34,633 nt of DNA, taken from Lacticaseibacillus zhaodongensis. Lineage in GTDB: Bacteria; Bacillota; Bacilli; Lactobacillales; Lactobacillaceae. This document shows, piece by piece, positions 1-8,624 of this stretch. The stretch lies in assembly GCF_009687905.1 (NCBI RefSeq), contig NZ_BLBG01000021.1:1-34633 (forward strand), given 5' to 3'. A model generated the notes under the pieces. That model made no database searches and had not been told where the DNA came from. It worked only from the letters and a program-made list of their open reading frames with translations. A program made the position numbers and the translations under genes. How positions within the stretch are numbered: position 1 is the stretch's first letter; every line of letters starts with the position of its first letter.

Positions 1-3000
1 CCGCAGCTTGGATATCAGCTGTGGTTGCCGTACCGTTATCTGCTGCTGTTACAACATCGTTGTAATTCTTCTTGGCATCCGTGACTTCCTGGGCCGTGGA
101 CGTAGCGGCATCAACGCTAGCCTTAGTGCTGGTTTTAGTAGCTTCACGTGCGGCTTTGGCATCAGTAATCGCCTGCGTGTAGGCAGATGCAGCATCGTTA
201 ACATCAGCTGTACGGCTTGCTGGGTTGTTGATTTTGCTTTGAAGCGCAGTCTTGGCAGCTTGGACAGTTTCTTCGTTTGCGACTGGACTAGCATTTTGGT
301 CAAGCGCCGTCTGACCAGCAGTCTTGGCATCCTGTGCCGCTTTATTTGCAGCAATTACTGCATCCGCAGCGGCCTGAATATCGGCTGTGGTGGCCTCACC
401 CTTATCAGCATTTCCAACAACGGTATTGTAGTTGTCAACCGCTGCCTTCACTTCTGGAACCTGGGCATCAGCGGCAGCAACACTTGCCTTAGTGCTGGTC
501 TTAGTAGCTTCACGTGTACTCTTAGCGTCAGTAATCGCCTGCGTGTAGGCAGCTGTTGTGCTTGTAAGATCAGCTGTGCTGCTTGCCGGGTTGTCAACTA
601 AATCCTGCAGTGCAGTTTTAGCAGCCTGAACGGTAGTTTCGTTGGCGACTGGGCTAGCATTTTGATCTAACGCAGCCGCAGCATCATTCTTAGCATCCGT
701 TGCAGCCTTGTCCGCGGCCTGAACAGCAGCACCAGCAGCAGTCACTTCTGCCGTGGTTGCTTTATTGGCATCTGCGTTCGTGACCACATTGTTGTATGCC
801 GCAATTGCTGCGGCAACTTCAGGAGCTTGTGCCTGATCATTGGCTGCGGCCACAATTGCTGCACCGCTATTCTTGGCTTTTGTCCGCTCCATCCGTGCAT
901 TAGCTATCGCAGTCTTGTAGTCAGTTACGACTTGCTTAAGTTGTGCGCTGCTGCTGCCGCTGTTTGCTAGCGCCTGCTTCAGCGCGGTTTGCGCGGCGAT
1001 GACCGTGGATTCGTTAGCAACTGGATTTGTATTTAGCGACAGCGCATCTGTCGCGGCGGTCCGTGCCGCTTTCACTACTTGGTCAACGGCTGTTACAGCA
1101 TCTGCGGCCGCCTGAATCTGAGCCGTGGTTGCCTCACCCTTGTCGGCTTTTTCAACCACAGCGCTGTAGTTATCAACCGCTGCCTGAACTTCAGGAACCT
1201 TGGCATTGGCTTTATCAACAGCCGTCTTCGTGCTGGTCTTGGTCGCTTCGCGTGCAGCTTTGGCGTCAGTAATGGCCTGCGTGTAGGCAGCTGTCGTGCT
1301 TGTGAGATTGGCTGTGCTGCTTGCAGGGTTGTCAACCAAGTCCTGTAGTGCAGTCTTAACAGCTTGAACGGTAGCTTCGTTGGCAACTGGGCTAGCATCT
1401 TGGTCCAATGCCGCCTTAGCAGCTGCTTTCGCAGCCGCTGCAGCCTGTTCAGCTGCCGTTACGGCATCCGCAGCAGCCTTAATATCAGCTGTTGTGGCTT
1501 GGCTAGAATCCGCATTTGTTACAACGTCATTGTAGTGATTGATTGCTTGGGCTACTTCTTGAGCTTCAGCGTTATCGCCGCTAATGACACCATCAACGGT
1601 AACTTTGGTGCTGGCCTTCATGACATCACGAGCCTGTTTAGCGTCCGCAACGGCCTGGTTGTAGGCAGCGGTTGCGGCGGTCAAAGCAGCTGTGCTGCTA
1701 GCGGCGTTTTTAACCAGCCCGTCCAGCTTCGTCCTGGCATCCTTGACTGACTGTTCGTTACCGACTGGGCTTGCATCAACAGCCAAAGCGTCATAACCGT
1801 CCGTCTTGGCAGTTGTAGCCGCATCATCAGCAGCCTGAACAGCATTCCCAGCGGTGATGACTTCCGCGGTCGTGGCCTCGCCAGCATTGGCTTTGGTCAG
1901 CACATCTTGGTACGCATCAATGGCAGCCTTAACTTCCGGAACCTGCTCATTTGCGTCTTCGACAATATTATTTGCCGCAACGATTGCATCATTCCGGTCG
2001 TTTTCGGCCTTGTTGATCACTTGTGGATAGTTATCGGCAGCCGTTTGGATTTCGGCGGCACTGCTAGTCGGATCGGCAACTAGGTCCTGTAAAGCTTTCT
2101 TAGCAGCCGCAACCTCGTCTTCGTTGCCAACGCTACCAGTGTCTGTTGCCAATGCAGATGTTGCCGCATCAGAAGCCGCCTTAGCAAGATCGATTGCTGC
2201 CTGCACCGCCGCACCGGCCTGCTTGATGTCAGCAGTAGTTGCGGTCCCGGCATCGGCATTTGTAGCTACTGTATTGTAATCATTGATTGCAGCCGCAATT
2301 TCAGGAACTTGCTTATCCGCGGTGGCAATAATATTGTCGGCGTTCGTCTTCGCGGCTTCCCGGCTCTGCTTAGCATCAGTAATTTTCGCCGTGTAGTCAC
2401 TAGCGGCCTGATTGAGTTCAGCAATACTACTTGGATTTTTGATTTGCTCATCCAGAGCCGCCTTGGCAGCAATAACTTCTTGCTCATTTGCTACCGGGCT
2501 AGCAGATTGATCTGCAGCGGTTTGTGCGGCAGTCTTGGCCGTACCGACAGCGTCAATTGCTGTTTGAACAGCCGCACTGGCAGCCGTAACTTGGGCAGTA
2601 GTCGCCTGGCTCGTCTTAGACTGCGTCACAACAGCATGGTAATTGTCGACTGCCGTCTTGATTTCGGCAACCGTGGTGTCTGCAGGGCGCACGATTGCGT
2701 CACCCTTGGTAATGGCGTCCGTCCGTGCGGCCTTGGCAGCGGTAATGGCGTCCGTGTAGGCTGTTGCAGCATCATTAAGAGCTGCCGTTGCGCTAGTTGG
2801 GTGTGTAAGTAGATTCTGGAGCACAATCTCAGCAGAACCAACTTCCGCTTCGTTCATAACCGGTGTCGCGTCAGTCTGCAACGCAGTGCTGGCATTCTTA
2901 ATCGCATCAATTGCTGCCCCGACAGCCGTGTTCAAGGCACGAGTGGCTTCGATAATATCATCCGTCGTCTTAGTCTCGGCATCCGCAGCAGTAACCGTAC

Positions 3001-3960
3001 TCTGGTAATTAGCGATAGCTGCAGCTACCGTTTGATTCTTCGCAACGGAGTGAGTAGAGCTTGCTGCCAGCGCCGCGGTCCCATAGCTTTTGGCGGCTTT
3101 GCGTCTAGCTTGCTCATCGCTAACAGCTTTGGTGTAAGCAGTGACAGCGGCATTGATTGCAGCCACCGTGCGGTTTGGATCATTGATTGCATCCTGTAAA
3201 GCTTTCTTAGTCGTGATAACTGGAGTTTCATTTGAAACTGGGGAAGCGTCAGTAGTGGCAAGAGTGTCGCTCGCCGTCTTGGCCACAACTGCAGTTTCGG
3301 TAGCTACCTTGACTGCCTGACCAGCATCAATCACTTCCTGAGTGGTCTTGGTGGCCGCATTAGCTGCATCAAGGACGGTATTAAAGTTATTGATTGCCGC
3401 CTGTACAACTGGGTCGCTGGTATAAGCACTGGCGCTGGCCATGTTGGCCTGCCCAGTAGCAACAGCGGCGTCACGGGCGGTCTTAGCAGCGGTGATAGCT
3501 TGTACGTAACTATTCGCAACCGCGACGATTGTATCGTTGGTAGCATTAGAATCGGTCAGCCCACTCTTCAGTGCAGACATGGCGTCAGCAACAGTTGCTT
3601 CATTTCCTACTGCTTGCAATGCAGTTTTTGCCGTCGGGTTCGCGGCAAGAGGTATTGCAACCGCCGCATCAATCAAATCTTGCGTTGTTTTGGCACCCTT
3701 TGCTGCATCCTTGACAACATCGTTAAAATGATTAATTGCTGTGATCACGTCAGAACCCATAGAATCAATGACACTGTACATAATCCGTGAACCATTGCTT
3801 ACTGCGGCGGCCCGAATTAAATTAGTCTGGGTTAGAGTGTCATTAAAGTTCTTCGTTGCTGCTGCAATAGCATCAGCTTTACTATTCGGATTGCTTAACA
3901 GAGCGTTTAGCGCGGCACTGCTGTCAATTATTTCCTGTTCGTTGCTAACTGGCGTTGCAG
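1..3960 (-). repeat. Tandem repeats of about 370 bp (about 123 aa) inside the alanine-rich surface protein
   Basis: The codons for the PVANE-like core recur near 272, 644, 1013, 1378, 1757, 2132, 2484, 2850, 3228, 3600 and 3942, giving spacings of roughly 340 to 380 bp, so about eleven units are visible. Units nearest the left edge are most alike: stretches around 500-660 and 1220-1400 agree over most bases. Units toward the N-terminus (above 3600) are more diverged and shorter. The array continues past the left edge. Confidence 0.8.
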
Positions 3961-5170
3961 CAGTATTCTTGAGCGCAGTCGTTGCCGCCTGCACCTGCTT
4001 CAGTTTGTTGACCGCATCCGCAATTGCAGCCGTTGTGCCAGTCCCAGCATTTGCAGCTGTCACTGCATTATTGTAGGCAGCAATGGCGTCAGCAACAACC
4101 TGAACTGGCCTAGTGCCAGCAGCCGCAACGGCCGCAGCTCCGGCCTTAGTCTGCGTTTGGCGCGCTGCCTTGGCACTAGTGATCGCACTGCTCAGATTGC
4201 CGGCAGCGGTAGTAATGGAACTAGTCGTTGCGGTGGCGTGGTCAGGTGCAGTCACAGTCTGCGCAGATGTGATCAGCGCGGTTAATGCAGTACTAGCATC
4301 ACCAATTGTCCCGGTGCTGGCCGGTGCGGCCGGTTCGTGCTGGTAAGCAGTCACATCAGCCGCTGCCGGTGTACTCTTAGTTGCATTAGTCCGGGCGGTA
4401 GTTGCCTGGGTCAAAGTATTGTTTAGTGTGGTCGTGGCTGCGGTGATCTGGTCCGCCGTGGCGGTAGTGTCCTGCAGCAGGGCGTTCAATGCGCTAACCG
4501 CCGCCTGGACATCGGCTTCGTTGTTGACCGCGCTCTGGTTAACTTTGGCAATCAGGTCTTGAGCAGCTTTAACTTCCGGCGTCACAGCTTCAGCAGCAGT
4601 AGCTGTTGCAGCCGCAATTTCAGCAGTCGCACTTGGGTCCTGGGCCACTGCGTCCACCGCGGTCTTAACAACGGCGGTATCAGTACCAACCTGCGTTGAA
4701 GAAGCCTGCTGCGCCTTGGTGTAGGCAGCGGTGTAAGCCGCAATGTAGGCGGCTGACTTACCAGTATTAGCGTTCGCGGCCAAGCCCTCCTGTGCGTCAG
4801 CGGTGCCGGCAGTAGTGCCCGCTTCCGTGTCCGCAGCGGTCTGGTCGGCAGCCGTTGTGCTTGGTGTTTGTACAACCGTCTGCGTTGCCGTATCAGGCTG
4901 CACTGTGGCTGTCGGGGCGGTCGCAGCAGCTGTGCCCTGCGAACTCTTGAGCACCGCGGTATTGCCGCTCGCCGCTGTGCCGCCGCTATCATCGCTTACA
5001 GGCGCGCTTGCATCCGCAGCAACCACCTGGGTCTGGCTAAGCAAAGCACCGCCACCGATCGTTGCGGCAAAAATTGCGGCGTAGAGCCACCGTTTCCCCG
5101 CCTTGTACATTTTGTAGTGTTCTTTAGTAACAATCTCAGCATTCTTGATCGATAAATTACGCTTACGCAT
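1..5170 (-). CDS. Giant alanine-rich repeat surface protein with KxYKxGKxW signal peptide (N-terminal part; runs off left edge)
   Basis: An open frame without stops runs from ATG 5170 to the left edge, giving at least 1723 residues. Residues 20-28 read KMYKAGKRW, a perfect KxYKxGKxW motif, followed by a hydrophobic stretch and a likely signal peptidase site near VVAADA. After an Ala/Thr-rich linker (about 55-220), the rest is helical Ala/Asp/Thr-rich repeats of about 123 residues carrying a recurring core like SPVANEETVQAAKTAL. Each unit looks like two helical modules resembling FIVAR-type domains (inference). An in-frame ATG also lies at 5176, but the G6 Shine-Dalgarno tract is 8 nt from ATG 5170 and only 2 nt from 5176, so 5170 is chosen. 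The C-terminus is outside the window, so wall anchoring by LPXTG is not shown. The likely role is an exported, cell-surface stalk or adhesin; the ligand is unknown. Confidence 0.85.
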   Translation of the reverse strand, partial: MRKRNLSIKNAEIVTKEHYKMYKAGKRWLYAAIFAATIGGGALLSQTQVVAADASAPVSDDSGGTAASGNTAVLKSSQGTAAATAPTATVQPDTATQTVVQTPSTTAADQTAADTEAGTTAGTADAQEGLAANANTGKSAAYIAAYTAAYTKAQQASSTQVGTDTAVVKTAVDAVAQDPSATAEIAAATATAAEAVTPEVKAAQDLIAKVNQSAVNNEADVQAAVSALNALLQDTTATADQITAATTTLNNTLTQATTARTNATKSTPAAADVTAYQHEPAAPASTGTIGDASTALTALITSAQTVTAPDHATATTSSITTAAGNLSSAITSAKAARQTQTKAGAAAVAAAGTRPVQVVADAIAAYNNAVTAANAGTGTTAAIADAVNKLKQVQAATTALKNTAATPVSNEQEIIDSSAALNALLSNPNSKADAIAAATKNFNDTLTQTNLIRAAAVSNGSRIMYSVIDSMGSDVITAINHFNDVVKDAAKGAKTTQDLIDAAVAIPLAANPTAKTALQAVGNEATVADAMSALKSGLTDSNATNDTIVAVANSYVQAITAAKTARDAAVATGQANMASASAYTSDPVVQAAINNFNTVLDAANAATKTTQEVIDAGQAVKVATETAVVAKTASDTLATTDASPVSNETPVITTKKALQDAINDPNRTVAAINAAVTAYTKAVSDEQARRKAAKSYGTAALAASSTHSVAKNQTVAAAIANYQSTVTAADAETKTTDDIIEATRALNTAVGAAIDAIKNASTALQTDATPVMNEAEVGSAEIVLQNLLTHPTSATAALNDAATAYTDAITAAKAARTDAITKGDAIVRPADTTVAEIKTAVDNYHAVVTQSKTSQATTAQVTAASAAVQTAIDAVGTAKTAAQTAADQSASPVANEQEVIAAKAALDEQIKNPSSIAELNQAASDYTAKITDAKQSREAAKTNADNIIATADKQVPEIAAAINDYNTVATNADAGTATTADIKQAGAAVQAAIDLAKAASDAATSALATDTGSVGNEDEVAAAKKALQDLVADPTSSAAEIQTAADNYPQVINKAENDRNDAIVAANNIVEDANEQVPEVKAAIDAYQDVLTKANAGEATTAEVITAGNAVQAADDAATTAKTDGYDALAVDASPVGNEQSVKDARTKLDGLVKNAASSTAALTAATAAYNQAVADAKQARDVMKASTKVTVDGVISGDNAEAQEVAQAINHYNDVVTNADSSQATTADIKAAADAVTAAEQAAAAAKAAAKAALDQDASPVANEATVQAVKTALQDLVDNPASSTANLTSTTAAYTQAITDAKAAREATKTSTKTAVDKANAKVPEVQAAVDNYSAVVEKADKGEATTAQIQAAADAVTAVDQVVKAARTAATDALSLNTNPVANESTVIAAQTALKQALANSGSSSAQLKQVVTDYKTAIANARMERTKAKNSGAAIVAAANDQAQAPEVAAAIAAYNNVVTNADANKATTAEVTAAGAAVQAADKAATDAKNDAAAALDQNASPVANETTVQAAKTALQDLVDNPASSTADLTSTTAAYTQAITDAKSTREATKTSTKASVAAADAQVPEVKAAVDNYNTVVGNADKGEATTADIQAAADAVIAANKAAQDAKTAGQTALDQNASPVANEETVQAAKTALQSKINNPASRTADVNDAASAYTQAITDAKAAREATKTSTKASVDAATSTAQEVTDAKKNYNDVVTAADNGTATTADIQAA

Positions 5171-5176
5171 GTTCAT

Positions 5177-5441
5177 AACCCCCCAGAAGTGGTTGTTGGC
5201 CGCTACTTGCAAAATTCTTTCATGTTTCTGTCAAAAATCACGTTTGTTCTTTAAACAGATAAATTTTATGGCATCCATAACCCGGTTACTTTTACGGACG
5301 CCAAAAGTGGCAGTTATCTATCTGTCAACTGAATTCTAGCATCGAGGTCAGAGGCAATTTGTCCATAAACGAATAAGTAAGTTTATATAAAACGAGCAAA
5401 TACAAATTATAAGTTATCGTTCCATTAATTTTTATTAGATA
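5177..5441. other. Upstream region of the alanine-rich surface protein gene, no gene seen
   Basis: This AT-rich stretch separates the oppA terminator from the surface protein start. On the minus strand there are two TTGACA hexamers (plus-strand positions near 5230 and 5323), but neither has a good -10 box at 16-18 bp, so no promoter is assigned. No open frame with a ribosome-binding site is visible. Confidence 0.4.
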
Positions 5442-5477
5442 CACAAAAAGCGCCCCTCCGCAACTGCGGAGGAGCGC
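5442..5477 (-). terminator. Rho-independent terminator of oppA
   Basis: Positions 5450-5461 pair with 5466-5477 in a 12-bp stem with one C-A mismatch and a 4-nt loop. On the minus strand it is followed by CTTTTTGTG. It lies 44 bp after the oppA stop codon. Confidence 0.85.
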
Positions 5478-5520
5478 CATTTTGCGATTCACACACTAGG
5501 CATGAATCAGATTGAAATCC

Positions 5521-7158
5521 TTACTTGCTGTTAGTAGCACCAACAAAGTTGACCATTCCGTTAGGGCAAGCCTTCATGTCCTTGATGGAAGTACGGGTCA
5601 AGTGAGATTCACCAAGCTGGTACAGAGGAATGACACCGGACTGCTGGCTGAGAAGTTCAGCAGCGCTCTGGAGGTCGTTCCAACGCTTGGTCGCGTTGGT
5701 AGCATCGGCACCCTTAGAAGCCTTGATCAGGTTGTCGTAAGTCTTGTTGGACCATTCACCATCGTTGTAAGCACCACCGGTCGTGAACATGTCGAGGAAG
5801 CTGATTGCGTCTGGGAAGTCAGCAGACCATGCAGTAACAACCATGTCGGACTTACGGTCAGCAGAGAGCTGCAGACGGGTCTTGAATGGTACGGACTTGG
5901 TCTGAACCTTGATCGTGTAGCCGTTGCCGTCGAGCTTCTCGAGTGCGTTCTGGAGGTATTCGAGGGTGTTCTTAGCGAGTTCAGTGTCGTCAGATGTGAG
6001 GGTGAAGGTCAGGTTCTTGGAACCAGTTTCCTTCATACCTTCAGCAAAAGTCTTCTTGGCAGTTGCCAGGTCGTACTTGGTGTACTTGCCGACCTTCTTG
6101 TCAGGACCCTTGGTGAAGTCTTCACCATTGGCGTTGTACATCATCTTAGAAGGAACAACGGTGCTGATTGGCTGTGAACCATTGCCCAGGACCTTCTTGA
6201 TAAAGCTTGAGCGGTTGATAGCCATTGACAGTGCCTGACGAACCTTAACGTTCTTGAACTGAGAAATCCGGTTCCCGTTAAGTTCCAGGTAGTAGGTAGC
6301 ATTCCGTGGAACGTTGTTGAACGCTGGATCGTTCTTCATCTGCTGAGCGTTGTTACCAGAAAGCACAACGTCATCCAGCTTGTTGTCCTGGTAGAGGTTC
6401 AATGCGGTACTTGGATCCTTAACAACTTGGTACTTCAGAGTGTCAACTTTGACGTTCTTCTTGTCCCAGTAGTTAGGGTTCTTGGTTTCAGTCCACTTGT
6501 TGTCAGAACCGCTCCACTTCTTCAGGACGTAAGGTCCGTTGAAGGTCAGGGTGCTGGACTTAGTACCGTAATCGTTACCGTACTTCTCAACATTCTTCTT
6601 TTCGATTGGGTCGAATGTCTGCAGAGTGATCATCTTTTCGAAGTAAGGCATAACCTTTTCGAGGTGTACCTGCAAAGTGGTCTTGTTCAGAGCCTTAACG
6701 CCAAGAGTTGACTTGTTCTTCTTGCCAGCCGTGATTGCGTCAGCGTTCTCGATCCCACTGAAGATGTATGCATATTCAGACTTGGTAGCAGGGTCAACCG
6801 CGCGCTTCCAACTGTAAACGAAGTCATCAGCGGTAACTTGCTTACCGTCACTCCACTTCGCGTTCTTGCGCAGGTGGAATGTGTAAGTCTTCTGGTCCTT
6901 AGATACGGTTGCCATCTTAGCAGCCATATCAGGTTCCAGCTTGTTGCCGTGGAAACGGTAGAGACCAGCGTAAGTGTTGGTCATAGCCTGACCGGAAATA
7001 ACATCCGTTGCCAAGTTAGGGTCCATGGTGTTGATAATGTCACTACTCATAACCCGGATGGTCTTCTTGTCGGTGCTGGAGCTTGATTTGCCCCCACAGG
7101 CAGCCAGAACCAGGGCCAAGGACGTCGCAGCGACGCCTAACCAGAGTTGCTTCTTCAT
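5521..7158 (-). CDS. oppA: Oligopeptide ABC transporter substrate-binding lipoprotein OppA
   Basis: This 545-residue protein is a family 5 extracellular solute-binding protein, the receptor that captures peptides outside the membrane and delivers them to OppBC. It starts with a lipoprotein signal peptide, MKKQLWLGVAATSLALVLAA, followed by the lipidated Cys21 (lipobox LAAC). The body carries family-typical stretches such as TYTFHLRKNAKWSDG and VRQALSMAINR. An in-frame ATG 15 codons upstream (7203) is rejected because GGAGGC stands 7 nt before ATG 7158 and the lipobox is then correctly placed. The gene follows oppBCDF in the same direction but after a 512-bp gap with a terminator-like palindrome, so it probably also has its own promoter, which would fit a higher dose of binding protein. 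Family assignment is secure; peptide-length preference cannot be read. Confidence 0.95.
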   Translation of the reverse strand: MKKQLWLGVAATSLALVLAACGGKSSSSTDKKTIRVMSSDIINTMDPNLATDVISGQAMTNTYAGLYRFHGNKLEPDMAAKMATVSKDQKTYTFHLRKNAKWSDGKQVTADDFVYSWKRAVDPATKSEYAYIFSGIENADAITAGKKNKSTLGVKALNKTTLQVHLEKVMPYFEKMITLQTFDPIEKKNVEKYGNDYGTKSSTLTFNGPYVLKKWSGSDNKWTETKNPNYWDKKNVKVDTLKYQVVKDPSTALNLYQDNKLDDVVLSGNNAQQMKNDPAFNNVPRNATYYLELNGNRISQFKNVKVRQALSMAINRSSFIKKVLGNGSQPISTVVPSKMMYNANGEDFTKGPDKKVGKYTKYDLATAKKTFAEGMKETGSKNLTFTLTSDDTELAKNTLEYLQNALEKLDGNGYTIKVQTKSVPFKTRLQLSADRKSDMVVTAWSADFPDAISFLDMFTTGGAYNDGEWSNKTYDNLIKASKGADATNATKRWNDLQSAAELLSQQSGVIPLYQLGESHLTRTSIKDMKACPNGMVNFVGATNSK

Positions 7159-7203
7159 AAAATAGCCTCCAAAAAAATGTATTACAGCAATAATCGATTT
7201 CAC

Positions 7204-7231
7204 ATATTAGAATACGCCTAGTTAACGTTAA
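7204..7231 (-). promoter_or_regulatory. Possible oppA promoter
   Basis: On the minus strand TTAACG (7226-7231) and TAATAT (7204-7209) are separated by 16 bp. Each hexamer matches consensus at 4 of 6 positions. The location, about 45 bp before the oppA start, is reasonable, but the match is modest. Confidence 0.3.
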
Positions 7232-7295
7232 AATCTACTAAAGTGTGGCATTTATTTGCCTTTTTAGTCCCCAGACTGTGCAAATTCTGCGCTCA

Positions 7296-7331
7296 TATAA
7301 GTCCCACTTATAATTTTGCCACCAAAATTAT
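7296..7331. promoter_or_regulatory. Two adjoining inverted repeats upstream of oppA, possible operators
   Basis: TATAAGT-CCC-ACTTATA occupies 7296-7312. It is immediately followed by ATAATTTT-GCCACC-AAAATTAT at 7310-7331 (8-bp perfect arms). The second resembles the arms of a CodY box (AATTTTCWGAAAATT) but with a 6-nt rather than 3-nt centre, so it is not a true match. CodY control of opp is known in lactococci; here it is only a suggestion. Confidence 0.35.
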
Positions 7332-7510
7332 GGTAGCGGCTTAAACGCACTGGCTTAGGGCTCAAACGGTTTATGGCCGTTTCTCATAATCACAATAGCA
7401 ATTCAGCCACAACTCAAAGCACCTCGGTGTCACAAAATGAGCGTACGCCCAAAGAAAAATGGGGACTGTCCCAGTGAGTGGCTTCAAACCTACTGACGAT
7501 CATCGCTGCC

Positions 7511-7552
7511 GGCCGACTCCTGACCGTTCGTAATTATGGTGAGGAGTCGGCC
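7511..7552. repeat. Inverted repeat hairpin in the oppF-oppA gap
   Basis: GGCCGACTCCT (7511-7521) is perfectly complementary to AGGAGTCGGCC (7542-7552) with a 20-nt loop. It has no T-run on either strand, so it is not an ordinary terminator. It lies 8 bp from the larger palindrome at 7560-7669. Confidence 0.5.
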
Positions 7553-7559
7553 TGTAAAC

Positions 7560-7669
7560 GTGGCCCACAATGCAGCTCCTTCCGCTTAGCCCAAAAGCGG
7601 CGCATTCCCAAGCCCGGGAATACGCCGCTTTTCTGCTAATGCTCAGGAGCTACCCGCATTGTGGGCCAC
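7560..7669. repeat. Nested 110-bp palindrome directly after oppF
   Basis: The outer arms are GTGGCCCACAATGC (7560-7573) and its exact complement at 7656-7669. Next inside, AGCTCCT (7574-7580) pairs with AGGAGCT (7645-7651), leaving only a 4-nt bulge. TTAGC (7586-7590) can pair with GCTAA (7635-7639), and a 17-bp core follows at 7593-7632. The right arm ends one base from the oppF stop codon. It could be an mRNA-stabilising or processing structure between oppF and oppA, or a small inverted-repeat (MITE-like) insertion. Confidence 0.6.
7593..7632. terminator. Bidirectional terminator-like hairpin after oppBCDF
   Basis: Positions 7593-7609 pair with 7616-7632 in a 17-bp stem with one mismatch. 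Both ends are A4/T4, so the structure works on either strand, although the T-runs are short. It probably ends or reduces transcription from oppBCDF before oppA. Confidence 0.6.
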
Positions 7670-7670
7670 T

Positions 7671-8624
7671 CTACTTGTTGTATGCTGCCGCAGCAGCCTT
7701 GTAGCCTTCGATTTCGCCCTTAGCGGCGTAAACGAAGTGGCCGGGTGTGATCTCGACCATGGACCGGTCCTGACCGTCCTCTTCAATGCTGGCATCGTAT
7801 GGTACCGGCTTGCGGAGGCGTTCGGTTTCAGGATCAGGAACAGGAATCGCGGAGAGCAAGCTCTTCGTGTATGGGTGCAGTGGGTGGTTGTAAACTTCAT
7901 CAGAAGTTGACAACTCAACCAAACGGCCATAGTGCATAACAGCAATCCGGTCAGAAATGTACTTAACCATGGACAGGTCATGCGCGATGAACAGGTAGGT
8001 CAGGTCCCGCTTTTCCTGGATTTCCTTCAGCAGGTTAACAACTTGGGCCTGAATGGAAACGTCCAGCGCGGAAATTGGTTCGTCAGCGATGATGAACTGA
8101 GGCTGCACGGCAAGCGCACGGGCAATCCCAATCCGCTGCCGCTGACCACCTGAGAATTCATGTGGGTAACGGCTAGCATGGTCAGGGTTCAGACCAACCA
8201 GCTGCAGCAGGTTGGCGACCTGCGCATCGCGGTCGGCATCATCTTTTGCCAAGTGGTTAATGTCGATCCCTTCGGCGATGATATCCTTGATCTTCATGCG
8301 GGGGTTCAGGGAAGCGTATGGATCTTGGAAGATCATCTGCACTTCACGCCGGAATTCCTGCATTTCCTTGGAGCCGTTCTTCAGCTTAGCAATATCCTTG
8401 CCTTCAAAATTGATTTCACCAGCAGTTGGCTTATACAAACGGATGATTGCGCGGCCGGTCGTGGTCTTACCAGAACCAGATTCACCAACCAACCCGAGAG
8501 TTTCACCGCGGTAAATGTCGAAGTTGATGTCCTGAATGGCCCGGACCTCATCCTTCTTGCCCAAGTTGAAGTACTGTTCGAGGCCCCGAACGGATACGAG
8601 GACTTCTTTTTTCTCGTCTGCCAT
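7671..8624 (-). CDS. oppF: Oligopeptide ABC transporter ATP-binding protein OppF
   Basis: This 317-residue protein is one of the two cytoplasmic ATPases driving peptide import. Walker A is GESGSGKT (residues 47-54), the Q-loop lies in MIFQDP, the ABC signature is FSGGQ (157-161), and Walker B ends in DE (181-182) followed by the SALD D-loop. The C-terminal oligopeptide-transporter extension is present after about residue 235. ATG 8624 follows AAGGAGG and overlaps the oppD stop codon by one base, so the two are translationally coupled. Its place as second ATPase after oppD supports OppF rather than OppD. It is the last gene before the palindrome that separates oppA. Confidence 0.95.
   Translation of the reverse strand: MADEKKEVLVSVRGLEQYFNLGKKDEVRAIQDINFDIYRGETLGLVGESGSGKTTTGRAIIRLYKPTAGEINFEGKDIAKLKNGSKEMQEFRREVQMIFQDPYASLNPRMKIKDIIAEGIDINHLAKDDADRDAQVANLLQLVGLNPDHASRYPHEFSGGQRQRIGIARALAVQPQFIIADEPISALDVSIQAQVVNLLKEIQEKRDLTYLFIAHDLSMVKYISDRIAVMHYGRLVELSTSDEVYNHPLHPYTKSLLSAIPVPDPETERLRKPVPYDASIEEDGQDRSMVEITPGHFVYAAKGEIEGYKAAAAAYNK

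Noticed and set aside
8-5084. Many plus-strand and other-frame open frames opposite the alanine-rich protein
   Set aside because: They are shadows of the repetitive coding frame, lack ribosome-binding sites, and mirror its repeat pattern.
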